Notes: generated by a model from the letters alone, not told the origin. A stretch of 64,000 bases of DNA from Croceibacterium salegens (GCF_009827435.1 NZ_WTYM01000030.1:212058-276057); one strand, 5' to 3'. Positions 17,802 through 27,958 are shown, numbered from the stretch's first letter. Numbers and translations are program-made.

Positions 17802-18367
17802 GCGTCGTTGTCCCCGTCTTCCTCGTCCCAGTCGGACGTGAGATCGACCGGGGCGGCGGGCTGGATGGTGGAGACCGCATGCTTGTAGGCCAGTTGGACG
17901 AAGCCTTCGCGCTCCAGCAGCACGCAGAAGAGGTCGTAGGCGGCGATACGGCCCTGAAGCATCACGCCGTTGACCAAGAACATCGTCACCTGCACCGCCG
18001 CCTCGCGTACGCGGCTGAGGAACACGTCCTGCAACAGCCGCTGCCTGCGCTGTGCGTCGGGGCCGGCGACGAACTGGCCGGCATCGACCGGCTGGCTCGG
18101 CATGATGGTCGAAATGGCGTGCTTGTAGACCAACTGGGACTGGCCGTCGCGCCGGAGAAGAATTGAAAAATTGTCGAACCAGGTGACGATTCCCTGCAAC
18201 TTCACGCCCTTCACGAGGAACATCGTGACGGGCATTTTTTCGCGGCGCAGGTGATTGAGGAACACGTCCTGCAGGTTGGCGCCCTTGTTGCCGTTGGCAG
18301 GTGTCAGTTCCGGAGTGGAATCTTCACGGGGAGCGCGCGGTCGTGCAGTGAGGGTCGGCTTATTCAT
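17798..18367 (-). CDS. hfq: Tandem-domain RNA chaperone Hfq
   Basis: This 189-residue protein contains two complete Sm/Hfq domains in one chain. Domain 1 (about residues 31-94) reads [20 protein letters not shown] to [11 protein letters not shown]. Domain 2 (about 111-174) reads [20 protein letters not shown] to [11 protein letters not shown]. Both keep the Gln-Asp and Tyr-Lys-His signatures; domain 2 lacks the basic rim patch (RREK replaced by REAA). Normal Hfq is a hexamer of single domains, so a trimer of this form could build a pseudo-hexamer. The ATG at 18367 follows AAGGAAA; longer upstream extension looks spurious. It ends in a very acidic tail. Confidence 0.95.
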   Translation of the reverse strand: MNKPTLTARPRAPREDSTPELTPANGNKGANLQDVFLNHLRREKMPVTMFLVKGVKLQGIVTWFDNFSILLRRDGQSQLVYKHAISTIMPSQPVDAGQFVAGPDAQRRQRLLQDVFLSRVREAAVQVTMFLVNGVMLQGRIAAYDLFCVLLEREGFVQLAYKHAVSTIQPAAPVDLTSDWDEEDGDNDA

Positions 18368-18516
18368 CGGCGAGTTTCCTTCTTCGTTATTGGCGATTGC
18401 CAACAGCAATCGCATTCTGGCCCGGATTCCCGGACCGGCCTTGGTCAACCTCTAGCGTCAGCTAAGCAGCCAGAATTGCCAATATGTGACAGTTGATGCG
18501 GTTCCTTTTTCGAAAG

Positions 18517-19893
18517 TCAACTCGAACCGTCGCGCTCGCCCATTCCCAGCAGCTTCAATTTCCGGTGTAAGGCCGAACGCTCCATACCGATGAATCCCGC
18601 CGTTTTCGAGATGTTGCCCGAGAAGCGGCGAATCTGGATGCGCAAGTATTCCCGCTCAAAACTTTCTCGCGCTTCACGAAGTGGAACACCCATAAGTGCC
18701 GAAATGCTTTGACCGCTCTCCGCAGACCGGCCCGTGATTTCATCGGGCAACATGTCGGGCTCAATGGTTTCGAGACGGTCCCGCGGCGCGAGGATAACGG
18801 TTCGCTCGACGACATTGCGCAACTGGCGCACATTGCCCGGCCAGTCGTAGGCTTGTAGTGCTGCGAGGGCATCGGGAGCGACGTCGGGGGCCGGCACGCC
18901 CTGTTCACCGGCGTACCGGGTGAAAAAATGCACGGCCAGCGCGGGAATATCGTCACGCCGATCGGCCAGTGGTGGGATCGCCACCGGCACGACGTTTAGG
19001 CGGTAGAAAAGGTCCTCGCGAAAGCGTTTTTCCTCGATCTCCTTCTCGAGATCGCGAGATGTCGAGGAAACGACCCTGACGTCGACACCGATCTGGCGAT
19101 TGCCGCCGGCGCGAACGAAGCTCTGGTCGGTCAAAACACGCAGGATCCGCGCCTGGGTGCTCGGTGGCATGTCGGCGACTTCGTCGAGATAGAGGGTCCC
19201 GCCGTTGGCCAGTTCCAGCAGGCCGGCGCGAACAAGCCTGCCGTCTTCTTCTTCGCCGAACAACTCCTGCTCGAATCGCTCGGGCGTGATGCGCGCCGAA
19301 TTGACAGTGACGAAGGCCTTGTCCGCTCGCGGACTCCACGAATGGAGCAGGCGTGCAGCGACTTCCTTCCCCGCCCCGGCAGGTCCGGTGATCATTACGC
19401 GGCTACCGGTGCTGGCGACGCGCTTGAGCGTTGCACGAACGGCATTGATCGCGCTCGAATTGCCGGTGAACTCGTCGTTCTGCACGAAGTCTTCACGCAG
19501 CCGCTCGTTTTCGCGGCGCAGGCGTTCGGTTTCGGTAGCGCGCGCGACGAGCAGCAATAGGCGCTCGGCCTCGAATGGCTTTTCGATAAAGTCCATGGCC
19601 CCACGGCTGACGGCCGAAACCGCCGTGTCGATGTTGCCGTGACCGGAAAAGATGATCACTGGAAGTGCCGGCTCGCGCTGCTTAATCTCGTCTAGCAGCT
19701 CGAGCCCATCCATAGGGCTGCCATGGAGCCAGACGTCAAGCAGGACGAGACTTGGGCGACGCTCGTCGATCATGCTCAGTGCGCTGCGGCTGTCGCCCGC
19801 CGTACGGCACTCGTAGCCTTCGTCGCTCAAGACTCCCGCAACTAGTTCGCGGATGTCCTGTTCGTCGTCGACCACAAGGATGTCGAGCGCCAT
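18517..19893 (-). CDS. ntrX: Nitrogen-regulation response regulator NtrX
   Basis: This 458-residue regulator has a receiver domain (phospho-acceptor Asp in LVLLDVWLHGSP), an AAA+ domain (ITGPAGAGKEVAARLLH, GGTLYLDEVADMP) and a C-terminal Fis-type helix-turn-helix (NISKTAGFIGMERSALHRKLKLLG). The sigma54-contact loop that reads GAFTGA in NtrC is replaced by GEEEDG, so it probably does not activate sigma54 polymerase; this matches what is known of alphaproteobacterial NtrX. ATG 19893 is preceded by AGGAG, 19 bases after the ntrY stop. Confidence 0.95.
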   Translation of the reverse strand: MALDILVVDDEQDIRELVAGVLSDEGYECRTAGDSRSALSMIDERRPSLVLLDVWLHGSPMDGLELLDEIKQREPALPVIIFSGHGNIDTAVSAVSRGAMDFIEKPFEAERLLLLVARATETERLRRENERLREDFVQNDEFTGNSSAINAVRATLKRVASTGSRVMITGPAGAGKEVAARLLHSWSPRADKAFVTVNSARITPERFEQELFGEEEDGRLVRAGLLELANGGTLYLDEVADMPPSTQARILRVLTDQSFVRAGGNRQIGVDVRVVSSTSRDLEKEIEEKRFREDLFYRLNVVPVAIPPLADRRDDIPALAVHFFTRYAGEQGVPAPDVAPDALAALQAYDWPGNVRQLRNVVERTVILAPRDRLETIEPDMLPDEITGRSAESGQSISALMGVPLREARESFEREYLRIQIRRFSGNISKTAGFIGMERSALHRKLKLLGMGERDGSS

Positions 19894-19912
19894 TACCTGT
19901 TCTCCTGTATCG

Positions 19913-22141
19913 TCATTCAGCCGCCTCGGTTCTGCCGCTGGCGACCGGATCGCGCGCAAAGCGCAATGTTACTGTGGTTCCCCCTTCCCCGTTGCTCGCG
20001 AACGCCATGTCGCCGGCATGTTCCTCGACGATCTTTTTCACGATCGCGAGGCCAAGCCCCGTGCCCTTCTCTCGTGTCGTGACGTAGGGTTCGAGAATCC
20101 GGTCGCTGCCCTGGCTCGGCAGGCCGACGCCATTGTCCTTGACAGTCACGATGAAGAACCGGTCGGTCAGGCTGACCTCGACGCGGATCTTGCCACGATA
20201 GTCTGGCTCGGCATCCTTGCGTCTTGCCTCGATGGCCTCGGCGGCGTTCTTGAGGACGTTGGTCATCACCTGGCCGTATTGATGCCGGTCGCAGGCGAGC
20301 AGCGGCACGTCCTCTGGAGCCTTGAAGCGATAGTCGATTTCGGGCCTTGCGACTTCCTGGAGGAACATCGACTGGCGCAGTAAGTCGACCGCATCTTCTT
20401 GCCGGAAGACGGGCTTCGGAAGTCGCGCGAAGGAGGAGAATTCGTCGACCATCTTCCTGAGGTCGCCGACCTGGCGGATAATTGTTCCTGTCAGTTCCTC
20501 GAACAGCTCACCGTCCTGCTCGATCTGCTTGCGATACCGTCGCTTGAGCCGTTCCGTTGCAAGCTGGATTGGGGTGAGCGGGTTCTTGATCTCATGGGCT
20601 ATTCGCCGCGCCACGTCGGACCATGCGGCCTGACGCTGGTCGAGCAGTTGGCGGGTGATGTCTTCAAAGGTGATGACCCAGCCGTTTGCCGCCGGAGCCA
20701 GTCTTACCGCTAACGTCAGCAGTTCGCCCTCGCGGCTCTTCTGGACGAGGCCATGGTCCGATCCGCTTCGCATGAGTGAATCGATCTCCGGCGATAGGTC
20801 GCCAAGTTTCAGTCCGACCGCCGAAGGACCAGCGCGGTCGAGCAGCAGTTCCTGTGCCGAGGTGTTCATCAGTTGCACCTCGCCGTTCCGGTCGACCGAG
20901 ATAATGCCGGCGGTTATCGATTGCAGGACGGTCTCAATAAAGGCGCGGCGTTCCGCGAGCTGCTTGTTGGCCCCCAGCAGTGCGGCGGTCTGCTGTTCGA
21001 TCTGACCCGTCATACGGTTAAACGCGCGGTTGAGCAGGCCGATTTCGTCGGGCCCGGTCCTCCCCTCGATGCGCAGGGCATAGTTGCCGCTGCCGACCTG
21101 CCGCGCGGCTGCAACGAGATCGGTCAGCGGGCGCACCTGCCGGTCGGCAAAGCGCAGGGCGAACCATACTGCGGCCGAAACGAGCAACAGTGAGGCCAGG
21201 AGCAAGGCAATGTTGAACTGCAGCTGCCGCTTTCGCGCTTGCCCGGTCAATTCGTCATATGCAGCGAGGACGCTCTGCGCCCTCTCCCATTGATCGCGTG
21301 CCAGCGTGTCCGAGTTTCTTGCGTTGTAGAGGTAAATTCCCGACTCACGGTCGATCGGCGTTACCGCTTCGATGCGGTCCTGCCGCGAAGCGACAACCAC
21401 GCCTTCCCCTGCCCGCAGTTCGGGAAGCGCCGCTTCGACCGCATCTTTCACGATATCGCCATCGTCCGGATTGACGATCGCCGCGATGATCATGTCGCCG
21501 TTGCCGCCAACCTGCACGATGGCGCTTCGATTGAGCTCGCGCTGGTAAACCTGCAGGTAATACTGGTCGGAGAAATTCGGATCCGTCAGCGAAATTCGTT
21601 CGAGGACGTAACGCAGATCGCCGGCCATCGTGATGCTATTGTTGGCGACGGTGCGCTGGTTCTGATCGTAATACCCCCGCGCCAGGCGATTGGCATTTTC
21701 GAGAATTCCGCGGTTGTTGTCCGAAAACCAGAACTCGACGCCCGACTGGAACATCACCGAAGCGAACAGCGCGACCAGCAGCGTCGGCACGGCCGCAATC
21801 AGCGAGAAGAAGAACACCAGCCTCACATGGAGCCGGGCGCTGCTGTCGCCGGCTCGCTTGATCGCCAGCCGCCTGCCCCACAGGACGATGAGACCCAGAG
21901 CTGGAATTAGCGTTCCTACGAGTAGCGCTGCGGCCTGGAGCGATGGAATCGGTTCCGCCGATTCGCCGCCCCGAGTGAGCGCGATCCACCAGCTGGCCAG
22001 CATTACGATGAGTGTCCCGCCGGCAACTATCCCGAGCCAGAAGAACAGGTTCAAACGGCGCGAGGTTACAAGCGCGCGCCTCCACCAGCGGGGAGAATGT
22101 TTGGACCTTGCCGGAGTCGGAAGGGGGGCGACCTCAGCCAC
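19913..22141 (-). CDS. ntrY: Sensor histidine kinase NtrY
   Basis: This is a membrane sensor kinase of 742 residues, the partner of NtrX. Several transmembrane helices lie in the first 330 residues (for example LFFWLGIVAGGTLIVMLASW and LLLASLLLVSAAVWFALR), with a periplasmic sensing region between them. A HAMP domain, a PAS domain, a HisKA domain (phospho-His in [20 protein letters not shown]) and an ATPase domain (DNGVGLP, GTGLGLAIVKKIVEEHAG) follow. The start is GTG at 22141 with only a weak ribosome-binding site. Confidence 0.95.
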   Translation of the reverse strand: MAEVAPLPTPARSKHSPRWWRRALVTSRRLNLFFWLGIVAGGTLIVMLASWWIALTRGGESAEPIPSLQAAALLVGTLIPALGLIVLWGRRLAIKRAGDSSARLHVRLVFFFSLIAAVPTLLVALFASVMFQSGVEFWFSDNNRGILENANRLARGYYDQNQRTVANNSITMAGDLRYVLERISLTDPNFSDQYYLQVYQRELNRSAIVQVGGNGDMIIAAIVNPDDGDIVKDAVEAALPELRAGEGVVVASRQDRIEAVTPIDRESGIYLYNARNSDTLARDQWERAQSVLAAYDELTGQARKRQLQFNIALLLASLLLVSAAVWFALRFADRQVRPLTDLVAAARQVGSGNYALRIEGRTGPDEIGLLNRAFNRMTGQIEQQTAALLGANKQLAERRAFIETVLQSITAGIISVDRNGEVQLMNTSAQELLLDRAGPSAVGLKLGDLSPEIDSLMRSGSDHGLVQKSREGELLTLAVRLAPAANGWVITFEDITRQLLDQRQAAWSDVARRIAHEIKNPLTPIQLATERLKRRYRKQIEQDGELFEELTGTIIRQVGDLRKMVDEFSSFARLPKPVFRQEDAVDLLRQSMFLQEVARPEIDYRFKAPEDVPLLACDRHQYGQVMTNVLKNAAEAIEARRKDAEPDYRGKIRVEVSLTDRFFIVTVKDNGVGLPSQGSDRILEPYVTTREKGTGLGLAIVKKIVEEHAGDMAFASNGEGGTTVTLRFARDPVASGRTEAAE

Positions 22142-22197
22142 GTTGCAAGCTTACAACTTCACTGTTGCAGATTTGCAAGGGATTTTTCCGCGAACCG
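22142..22197 (-). promoter_or_regulatory. ntrC-ntrY intergenic region with repeated TTGCAA motifs
   Basis: The 56 bases between ntrC and ntrY contain several TTGCA/TGCAA motifs and an imperfect dyad (GTTG, AAGCTT centre, CAAC at 22142-22157). They may carry a separate ntrYX promoter. No convincing sigma54 -24/-12 element was seen. Confidence 0.3.
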
Positions 22198-23607
22198 TCA
22201 ATCCGCCGTGGAAAACCGCTCCGGTTCGATGCCAAGATCACTGAGGCGCTTGCGCAACGTATTGCGATTAATACCCAGCAATCGAGCCGCGCGAAGCTGG
22301 TTTCCACCGGTCCTGCGCAGGGCATGTTCGAACAGCGGGCGCTCGAAAGCGGATAGTGCGGAATGGTAGAGTTCACCCTCTCCGGGCCGCTCCGAGACTA
22401 GCCAGGTGCTCAGCGCTTCGTCGAAGTCTGCTCTACCGCCACTCTCGGCCGGTTTGGCGGTCTCGAGCAGGCTGGCGATCGCGTTTGCATCAATTGTGTC
22501 CTCGCGCGCCAGCAAGGCCGCCCGGAACACGAGATTCTTCAATTCGCGGACATTCCCTCGCCACATTTGCTGAGCCATAAGCGCGATCGCGTCGTCGGTC
22601 AGGCGGCGCAGTGGCAGGCCCTCTGCGGCGGCCTGACGCAGGAAATGTTGCGCCAGCGCCCCGACGTCGCCGCCCCGCTCACGCAAGGGAGGCAGCCGCA
22701 ACGGCACGACGTTGAGCCGGTAGAAGAGGTCTTCGCGGAACGATCCGTCGGCGATCATCGGAGCGAGATCGCGGTTGGTGGCGGCAACGATGCGGACGTC
22801 GACGGCGATTTCCTCGCGGCCGCCGACACGGCGGATCTTTCCGGACTGGAGCGCTCGCAGCAGCCGGGTCTGGGCCTCGGCAGGCATGTCGCCGATTTCA
22901 TCAAGGAAGAGTGTGCCGCCGCCGGCTTGTTCGAACTTGCCGATCGAGCGTGTGACCGCGCCGGTGAACGAGCCCTTCTCGTGCCCGAACAGTTCGCTTT
23001 CGATCAGCTCGCGCGGGATGGCGGCGGTGTTGACCGCAATGAACGGTCCGGCCTTGCGGTGGCCGAGATGGTGGATGGCTTCGGCGACGAGTTCCTTGCC
23101 GGTGCCCGATTCACCCAGGATCAGTACCGACAAGTCGTTGTTCAGGACCCGGGTGATCATCCGGTATACTTCCTGCATCGCCGGGCTGCGCCCGATCAGG
23201 GGCAGTCCCTCACCGGCATCGCCGTGGTCGATTCCCGCCTGCGGCCCACTCTCCGCGGCCTGCCGCGCCGTCCGGATCAGTTCGTCGAGATCGAACGGTT
23301 TGGGGAAGTATTCGAACGCCCCGGTGCCCGTGGCGCGGACCGCCGTGTCGAGCGTGTTCTGTGCCGACAGGATGATGATCGGCATGTCCGGATGATTTTC
23401 CTGGACGGTGCCGAGCGTCTCGATCCCGTCACCGTCGACCAGCATGACGTCGGTAAGCATCACGTCGAAATTGCGCGCGGAAAGGAGTTCGTCCCGGCCC
23501 GCGATGCTGTCGCAACGGGCGACGTCGAAGCCGTCGTCTTCCAGCGCGGTGACGATGACCTTGGCGATCGCCTCGTCGTCTTCGACAAGCAGTACGACTT
23601 TGTTCAT
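22198..23607 (-). CDS. ntrC: Nitrogen regulator NtrC (sigma54 activator)
   Basis: This 469-residue response regulator activates sigma54 promoters under nitrogen limitation. The receiver domain has the phospho-acceptor Asp in MLTDVMLVDGDG. The AAA+ domain has GESGTGKELVAEAIH, the sigma54-contact loop GSFTGA (Ser where GAFTGA is usual), and GGTLFLDEIGDMP. The C-terminal Fis-type helix-turn-helix is NQLRAARLLGINRNTLRKRL. It lies 15 bases after ntrB in the same operon. Confidence 0.97.
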   Translation of the reverse strand: MNKVVLLVEDDEAIAKVIVTALEDDGFDVARCDSIAGRDELLSARNFDVMLTDVMLVDGDGIETLGTVQENHPDMPIIILSAQNTLDTAVRATGTGAFEYFPKPFDLDELIRTARQAAESGPQAGIDHGDAGEGLPLIGRSPAMQEVYRMITRVLNNDLSVLILGESGTGKELVAEAIHHLGHRKAGPFIAVNTAAIPRELIESELFGHEKGSFTGAVTRSIGKFEQAGGGTLFLDEIGDMPAEAQTRLLRALQSGKIRRVGGREEIAVDVRIVAATNRDLAPMIADGSFREDLFYRLNVVPLRLPPLRERGGDVGALAQHFLRQAAAEGLPLRRLTDDAIALMAQQMWRGNVRELKNLVFRAALLAREDTIDANAIASLLETAKPAESGGRADFDEALSTWLVSERPGEGELYHSALSAFERPLFEHALRRTGGNQLRAARLLGINRNTLRKRLSDLGIEPERFSTAD

Positions 23608-23622
23608 TGGTGTAGTCTCTTC

Positions 23623-24687
23623 CTATCGAGCCATCGGCAGATGGACACGAAAATGCGTCAGTCCCGCCCTTTCGTCCCGCTCATGGCTGATGCGTCCATC
23701 CATGTCCTTGACGAGCTTGCGCACCAAGGCGAGGCCAAGACCCTGTCCGTTCGCCTTGCTGGAAACAAATGGTTCGAAGATGTAGTCGGCCAGGCCCGGA
23801 TCGATGCCGGGTCCGTTGTCGCTAACCTGGATCTCGATCGGCAGCTTTACCGGGCGCCCAAGGCGAATGACGTTGAGCACCATGCCGCTGACGAAGCGGG
23901 TGCGAATGGTCACTTCGGGTTCGGCCGCACCGGAACAGGCATCCCGGGCGTTTGCGATCAGGTTGACGAGCACCTGCACCAGCGCCCCCTCGTTCGCGAG
24001 TACGGGCGGGAGCGAGGGGTCGAACTCCTCGCGAAGGGTCACTTTGGCTTCACCGACGGCAAACACGGTATCGCAGGCGCGGTGAATGGCGGAGTGCAGG
24101 TTGAGCGGCGCCACCGGCTCGGGCTGTTCTCTGCCGAGGCGCTGCATCCGGTCGATTAGCTGGGCGATGCGATCGACTTCGTCGGCGATCAGCGCCGTCA
24201 TTGGCCGTTCGTTCTCGCCGACCTTTTTCGCCAGCAATTGCGCGGCCCCTCGAATAGCAGCGAGCGGGTTCTTGATCTCGTGCGCGAGGATTGCCGGGCC
24301 GCGAAGCGGCGCGGGACGTTCATCGTCGGCCATTCGCTCGCCGTGACCAGTGTCGGACAGCGTGAGCACGCACCAACCCGGATGGGTGGCGATTTCAGAC
24401 ACCGTCAGGTTTACGCGAAGCTCGCGCTCGCCGACATGGATAGCGACACCGCGCGCGGTCAGTTGCGCATCGGTTTGCGCCAACCGATCGAGCAAGCCTT
24501 CGGGACCGAAGTCGATGATCTGACCAAGCGGTTGCCCGATCATCCGGCGTGACGAAACGCCGAGTAAGTCCTCGGCTGCCGGGTTCGCGTCCTGCACCAC
24601 AAGGTCCGCATCGAGGAGCAGGAGCGCGAAAATCAGGCCGGTAATCTGGGCCTCGGCGCTCGGTGCGCCCTCGAGCAGGTGTTTCAC
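23623..24687 (-). CDS. ntrB: Nitrogen-regulation sensor kinase NtrB
   Basis: This is a soluble histidine kinase/phosphatase of 354 residues that controls NtrC, normally under PII control. An N-terminal PAS domain (about residues 15-85) is followed by HisKA with phospho-His in [20 protein letters not shown] and an ATPase domain ([28 protein letters not shown]). The GTG start overlaps the dusB stop (GTGA), the usual alphaproteobacterial arrangement. Confidence 0.96.
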   Translation of the reverse strand: MKHLLEGAPSAEAQITGLIFALLLLDADLVVQDANPAAEDLLGVSSRRMIGQPLGQIIDFGPEGLLDRLAQTDAQLTARGVAIHVGERELRVNLTVSEIATHPGWCVLTLSDTGHGERMADDERPAPLRGPAILAHEIKNPLAAIRGAAQLLAKKVGENERPMTALIADEVDRIAQLIDRMQRLGREQPEPVAPLNLHSAIHRACDTVFAVGEAKVTLREEFDPSLPPVLANEGALVQVLVNLIANARDACSGAAEPEVTIRTRFVSGMVLNVIRLGRPVKLPIEIQVSDNGPGIDPGLADYIFEPFVSSKANGQGLGLALVRKLVKDMDGRISHERDERAGLTHFRVHLPMAR

Positions 24688-25700
24688 GCTGCTCGGCGCC
24701 GCAGGAACGGCTCGTAGAAGCGTTCGATTTCACCCAAGACCACGTCGGGATCATCTAAAAAGTTGGCCTTGTGGCGGAACTCCGCCGAGCCATGCAGGCC
24801 CTTGGTGTACCAGCCAAGGTGCTTGCGGGCGATCTTGGTCCCCGCATCGCGCCCATAGTGATCGAGCATCGCCCGATAGTGTTCAACCAGCGTCTCGTAC
24901 TGTTCGTCGACACTCGGATTCTTTAGGGCCTCGCCGGTCCGCCACCAGTGCATAACCTGGCCCAAGAGCCATGGCCGGCCATAGGCGCCTCGCCCGATCA
25001 TCAAGCCATCCGCATCTGATTGCTCGAGCGCCTTGCCGGCATCGTCGATGCTGCAGATGTCGCCGTTGACGATGACGGGAATTGAAACCGCGTCCTTCAC
25101 CTTGCGGACAAAGCCCCAGTCGGCCGTGCCCTTGTACATCTGGTTGCGCGTGCGGCCGTGGACCGTGATCATCTTGACCCCGAGATCCTCGGCCATTCGC
25201 GCGAGCTCCGGCGCGTTGAGGCTCTGGTGGTCCCAACCCATGCGCATCTTGACGGTCACGGGCACTGATACTGCTTTGACGGTGGCTTCCATCAAACGGA
25301 CGGCCAATGGCACTTCGCGCATCAGGGCCGAGCCGGCGTATTGACCGACCACCTTGCGCACCGGGCATCCGAAATTGATATCGATGATTGCCGCGCCGTT
25401 GCCTTCCTGCAGCTTCGCCGCCTCGGACATCGATGCCGGGTCGCAGCCGACCAACTGCATCGATACCGGTTCTTCAGTCGGATGCCATGCGGCTTTCTGG
25501 ATCGACTGCCGTGTTTCGCGGATCGCCGCATCGCTGGCGATCATCTCCGTGACATTCAGGCCCGAGCCATAGCGCCGCACCAGCGTACGGAACGGCAAGT
25601 CCGTTACGCCGGTCATCGGTGCGAGCAGGACCGGGCAGTCGACCCGCACGTTGCCGACCATGATCGGCTTCAAGGGTGGAGGGGTTGGGAGCGCGTTCAT
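24684..25700 (-). CDS. dusB: tRNA-dihydrouridine synthase B
   Basis: This FMN enzyme of 338 residues reduces uridine to dihydrouridine in the tRNA D-loop. It has [25 protein letters not shown] (catalytic Cys), [27 protein letters not shown] and [22 protein letters not shown]. In alphaproteobacteria this gene (nifR3) heads the ntrBC operon, as here. It is divergent from ispDF across 76 bases. Confidence 0.96.
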   Translation of the reverse strand: MNALPTPPPLKPIMVGNVRVDCPVLLAPMTGVTDLPFRTLVRRYGSGLNVTEMIASDAAIRETRQSIQKAAWHPTEEPVSMQLVGCDPASMSEAAKLQEGNGAAIIDINFGCPVRKVVGQYAGSALMREVPLAVRLMEATVKAVSVPVTVKMRMGWDHQSLNAPELARMAEDLGVKMITVHGRTRNQMYKGTADWGFVRKVKDAVSIPVIVNGDICSIDDAGKALEQSDADGLMIGRGAYGRPWLLGQVMHWWRTGEALKNPSVDEQYETLVEHYRAMLDHYGRDAGTKIARKHLGWYTKGLHGSAEFRHKANFLDDPDVVLGEIERFYEPFLRRRAA

Positions 25701-25776
25701 CCGAAGGGTTGCCTAAAATATGGGCAGCCGCATAGTGGATTGCGAGGGGTGCTGCAAGGCGGTAGGCGCGCGGCTG

Positions 25777-26931
25777 ATGGTCAGCCTCCCACCATTCGCC
25801 GCAGTCGTCGTTGCCGCCGGCAAGGGCCTGCGCGCCGGACAAGGCGTGCCGAAGCAGTTCGCCCGTTGGCGCGACAAGCCACTTGTGCGGCATTCGGTCG
25901 AGGCATTCGCGAAGATGGGCGCCAGGCCGATCGTGGTGGCGGTGCCCGCCGAACATTCGGACCTCGCCAGTGAAGTCCTGTCCGGGATCGCCAACGTTCG
26001 GCTCGTGGCAGGTGGTGCGACACGACAGGAATCGGTCGCCATCGCCCTTGAGGATATCGCAGGCTCCCCTTCCCCGGCCGTCCTCATCCACGACGCAGCG
26101 CGTCCGGACTTGCCTGAAGCCGTGGTCGGGCGCTTGCTGGCCGCATTGGACACGAGCGCCGGCGCAATACCCGTACTACCGGTCGTGGACAGCCTCGCGA
26201 TCGATCGGGAAGGCATGATGGCCGGTGCGGCGAAGCGCGAGGACTTGCGGCGCGTGCAGACTCCGCAGGCGTTTCGTTTCGCCGAAATTCTTTCAGCCCA
26301 TCGCAATTGGCGATCGGACCGTACGGCAGGTGACGACGCGCAAGTGGCGCAAATGGCCGGCCTCGAAGTCGCGCTCGTCGAGGGCGACGAGCGCCTCCAC
26401 AAGTTGACCTATGCCGCAGATTTCCGCAGGGGCGCCGGCATGATCCGAACCGGAACCGGCTTCGACGTCCATCGCCTTGCGGAAGGCGAGGAGTTGTGGC
26501 TTTGCGGCCTTCCCATCGAACACGACAAGGGCCTGGCTGGGCACAGCGACGCCGACGTCGCGCTCCACGCCGTGGTCGACGCGATCCTTGGCGCGGCCGC
26601 GCTGGGTGATATCGGCGAGCATTTCCCGCCGAGCGATCCGCAATGGAAAGGTGCACCGTCTGCCCGCTTCGTCACGCATGCCGTGGAACTGGCTGAAAAG
26701 TCAGGCTACGCTATCGGCAATGTCGACCTGACGCTGGTTTGCGAAGCGCCCAAAATTGGCCCACATCGTGAGGCAATGCGCGACAAACTGGCTGAATTGC
26801 TGAGCGTCGACAGGTCGCAGGTCAGTATAAAAGCGACCACGACGGAACGACTGGGATTTACCGGGAGGGGCGAAGGGATTGCCGCGCAAGCGGTGGCTAC
26901 GCTTGTTTCACGGGAGGACCAGGAGCGATGA
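25777..26931 (+). CDS. ispDF: Bifunctional IspD/IspF isoprenoid enzyme
   Basis: This 384-residue fusion catalyses two steps of the MEP isoprenoid pathway. The N-terminal IspD part (about residues 1-225) is the cytidylyltransferase, with VVVAAGKGLRAGQGVPKQF and LIHDAARPDLP. The C-terminal IspF part (about 228-384) makes the cyclodiphosphate, with GTGFDVHRLAEGEELWLCG (zinc ligands), GHSDADVALHAVVDAILGA and TTTERLGFTGRGEGIAAQA. ATG 25777 places the first strand correctly; ATG 25720 would add 19 unrelated residues. The IspDF fusion is common in alphaproteobacteria. Confidence 0.96.
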   Translation: MVSLPPFAAVVVAAGKGLRAGQGVPKQFARWRDKPLVRHSVEAFAKMGARPIVVAVPAEHSDLASEVLSGIANVRLVAGGATRQESVAIALEDIAGSPSPAVLIHDAARPDLPEAVVGRLLAALDTSAGAIPVLPVVDSLAIDREGMMAGAAKREDLRRVQTPQAFRFAEILSAHRNWRSDRTAGDDAQVAQMAGLEVALVEGDERLHKLTYAADFRRGAGMIRTGTGFDVHRLAEGEELWLCGLPIEHDKGLAGHSDADVALHAVVDAILGAAALGDIGEHFPPSDPQWKGAPSARFVTHAVELAEKSGYAIGNVDLTLVCEAPKIGPHREAMRDKLAELLSVDRSQVSIKATTTERLGFTGRGEGIAAQAVATLVSREDQER

Positions 26932-27464
26932 AGACCAGATTATCGATCGGTGCCGGGATTGCATTCCTGGCACTTTCTTCTTCAGCGAGCGCTCAAACCG
27001 CTGCTGTGGCGCCTTGTATTACCGAGGCGGAAGTATCCGCGATGGTCCGTTATGCCATGCCGGAGGCCATTGCGGCGTCTCGGGTCAGTTGCGCTGCCAT
27101 TCTGACGAACGATGGCTACTTTGCGACCGGCGGTGACGACCTGCAGACCCGCTATGCAGTGGGCAAGGACGCCGCCTGGCCGGAAGCAAAAACTGCGTTG
27201 CTCAAACTTGCCGGAGGTTCCGAGGACAAGGACGTTGCTTCGCTGGCCGAGTTGCCGGATGACGCTGTTCGACCGCTCGTCGACGCGCTGATTCAACAGA
27301 AACTCGTCGAGAGCATCAAACCCAAGTCGTGCTCAAGCATCGAACGCATGGTCAAGGCGCTCTCTCCGCTCGAACCTTCGGAACTGGGTGACCTCGCCGG
27401 TGTTATCGCATCGCTTGCCCTCACGGATGAAAAGCCGCGGGTTTGTGCAGCGGGCGAAGAATGA
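26928..27464 (+). CDS. Small secreted protein of unknown function
   Basis: This 178-residue protein has a signal peptide (MKTRLSIGAGIAFLALSSS, cleavage near SAQ). Four cysteines in the mature part suggest one or two disulfides in the periplasm. It overlaps the ispDF stop (ATGA) and is overlapped by the next start, so it is translationally coupled in this operon. The body is helical and Ala/Leu-rich, with no motif I recognise. Confidence 0.72.
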   Translation: MKTRLSIGAGIAFLALSSSASAQTAAVAPCITEAEVSAMVRYAMPEAIAASRVSCAAILTNDGYFATGGDDLQTRYAVGKDAAWPEAKTALLKLAGGSEDKDVASLAELPDDAVRPLVDALIQQKLVESIKPKSCSSIERMVKALSPLEPSELGDLAGVIASLALTDEKPRVCAAGEE

Positions 27465-27958
27465 CCCAGTCCATGCTTCCGGAAGAGATTATCAACCTGG
27501 CACGCCGGGTAATCGACGAAAACCGCGCAATCGGACGCAAAGTTGCGTTGGCCGAAAGTTGCACAGGCGGCCTTGTCGCCGCAGCCCTGACCGAAATCCC
27601 CGGTTCTTCCGCGGTGCTCGACCGTGGCTACGTGACCTATTCGAACGAGGCCAAGCGCGAGGCATTGGGGGTCTCCGGCGACGTGATCGAAGCTTTCGGC
27701 GCGGTCTCCATCGCTTGCGTCTACGCCATGGCTCAGGGTGCGCTGATGAACAGCGACGCGGACGTGGCCGTGGCGATCAGCGGGATCGCCGGCCCCGACG
27801 GCGGCAGTGAATTCAAGCCCGTCGGGACGGTCGTGTTCGCCCGGGCCATGCGCGACAGCGAGGAACGCGAGGCGGAATCGAAACTGTTCGAGAACGAGGA
27901 CCGCGGTGGCGTACGCTATCAGGCGACGCTCTGCGCGCTCGAGCTTCTCTTGCCGTAA
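27461..27958 (+). CDS. pncC: CinA-family nicotinamide-nucleotide amidohydrolase
   Basis: This 165-residue stand-alone CinA C-terminal domain (PncC) deamidates NMN to nicotinate mononucleotide in pyridine-nucleotide salvage. Signatures are KVALAESCTGGLVAAALTE (catalytic Ser/Cys loop), GYVTYSNEAKREALGV, ISGIAGPDGGSEFKPVGTV and a C-terminal helix. The ATG at 27461 overlaps the preceding stop. Its 3' end overlaps the convergent COQ10-like gene by 40 bases, which is unusually long. Confidence 0.92.
   Translation: MTQSMLPEEIINLARRVIDENRAIGRKVALAESCTGGLVAAALTEIPGSSAVLDRGYVTYSNEAKREALGVSGDVIEAFGAVSIACVYAMAQGALMNSDADVAVAISGIAGPDGGSEFKPVGTVVFARAMRDSEEREAESKLFENEDRGGVRYQATLCALELLLP

Noticed and set aside
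22142..22197. Sigma54 promoter before ntrY
   Set aside because: No TGGCAC-N5-TTGCA at correct spacing on the coding strand; only scattered TTGCA motifs.
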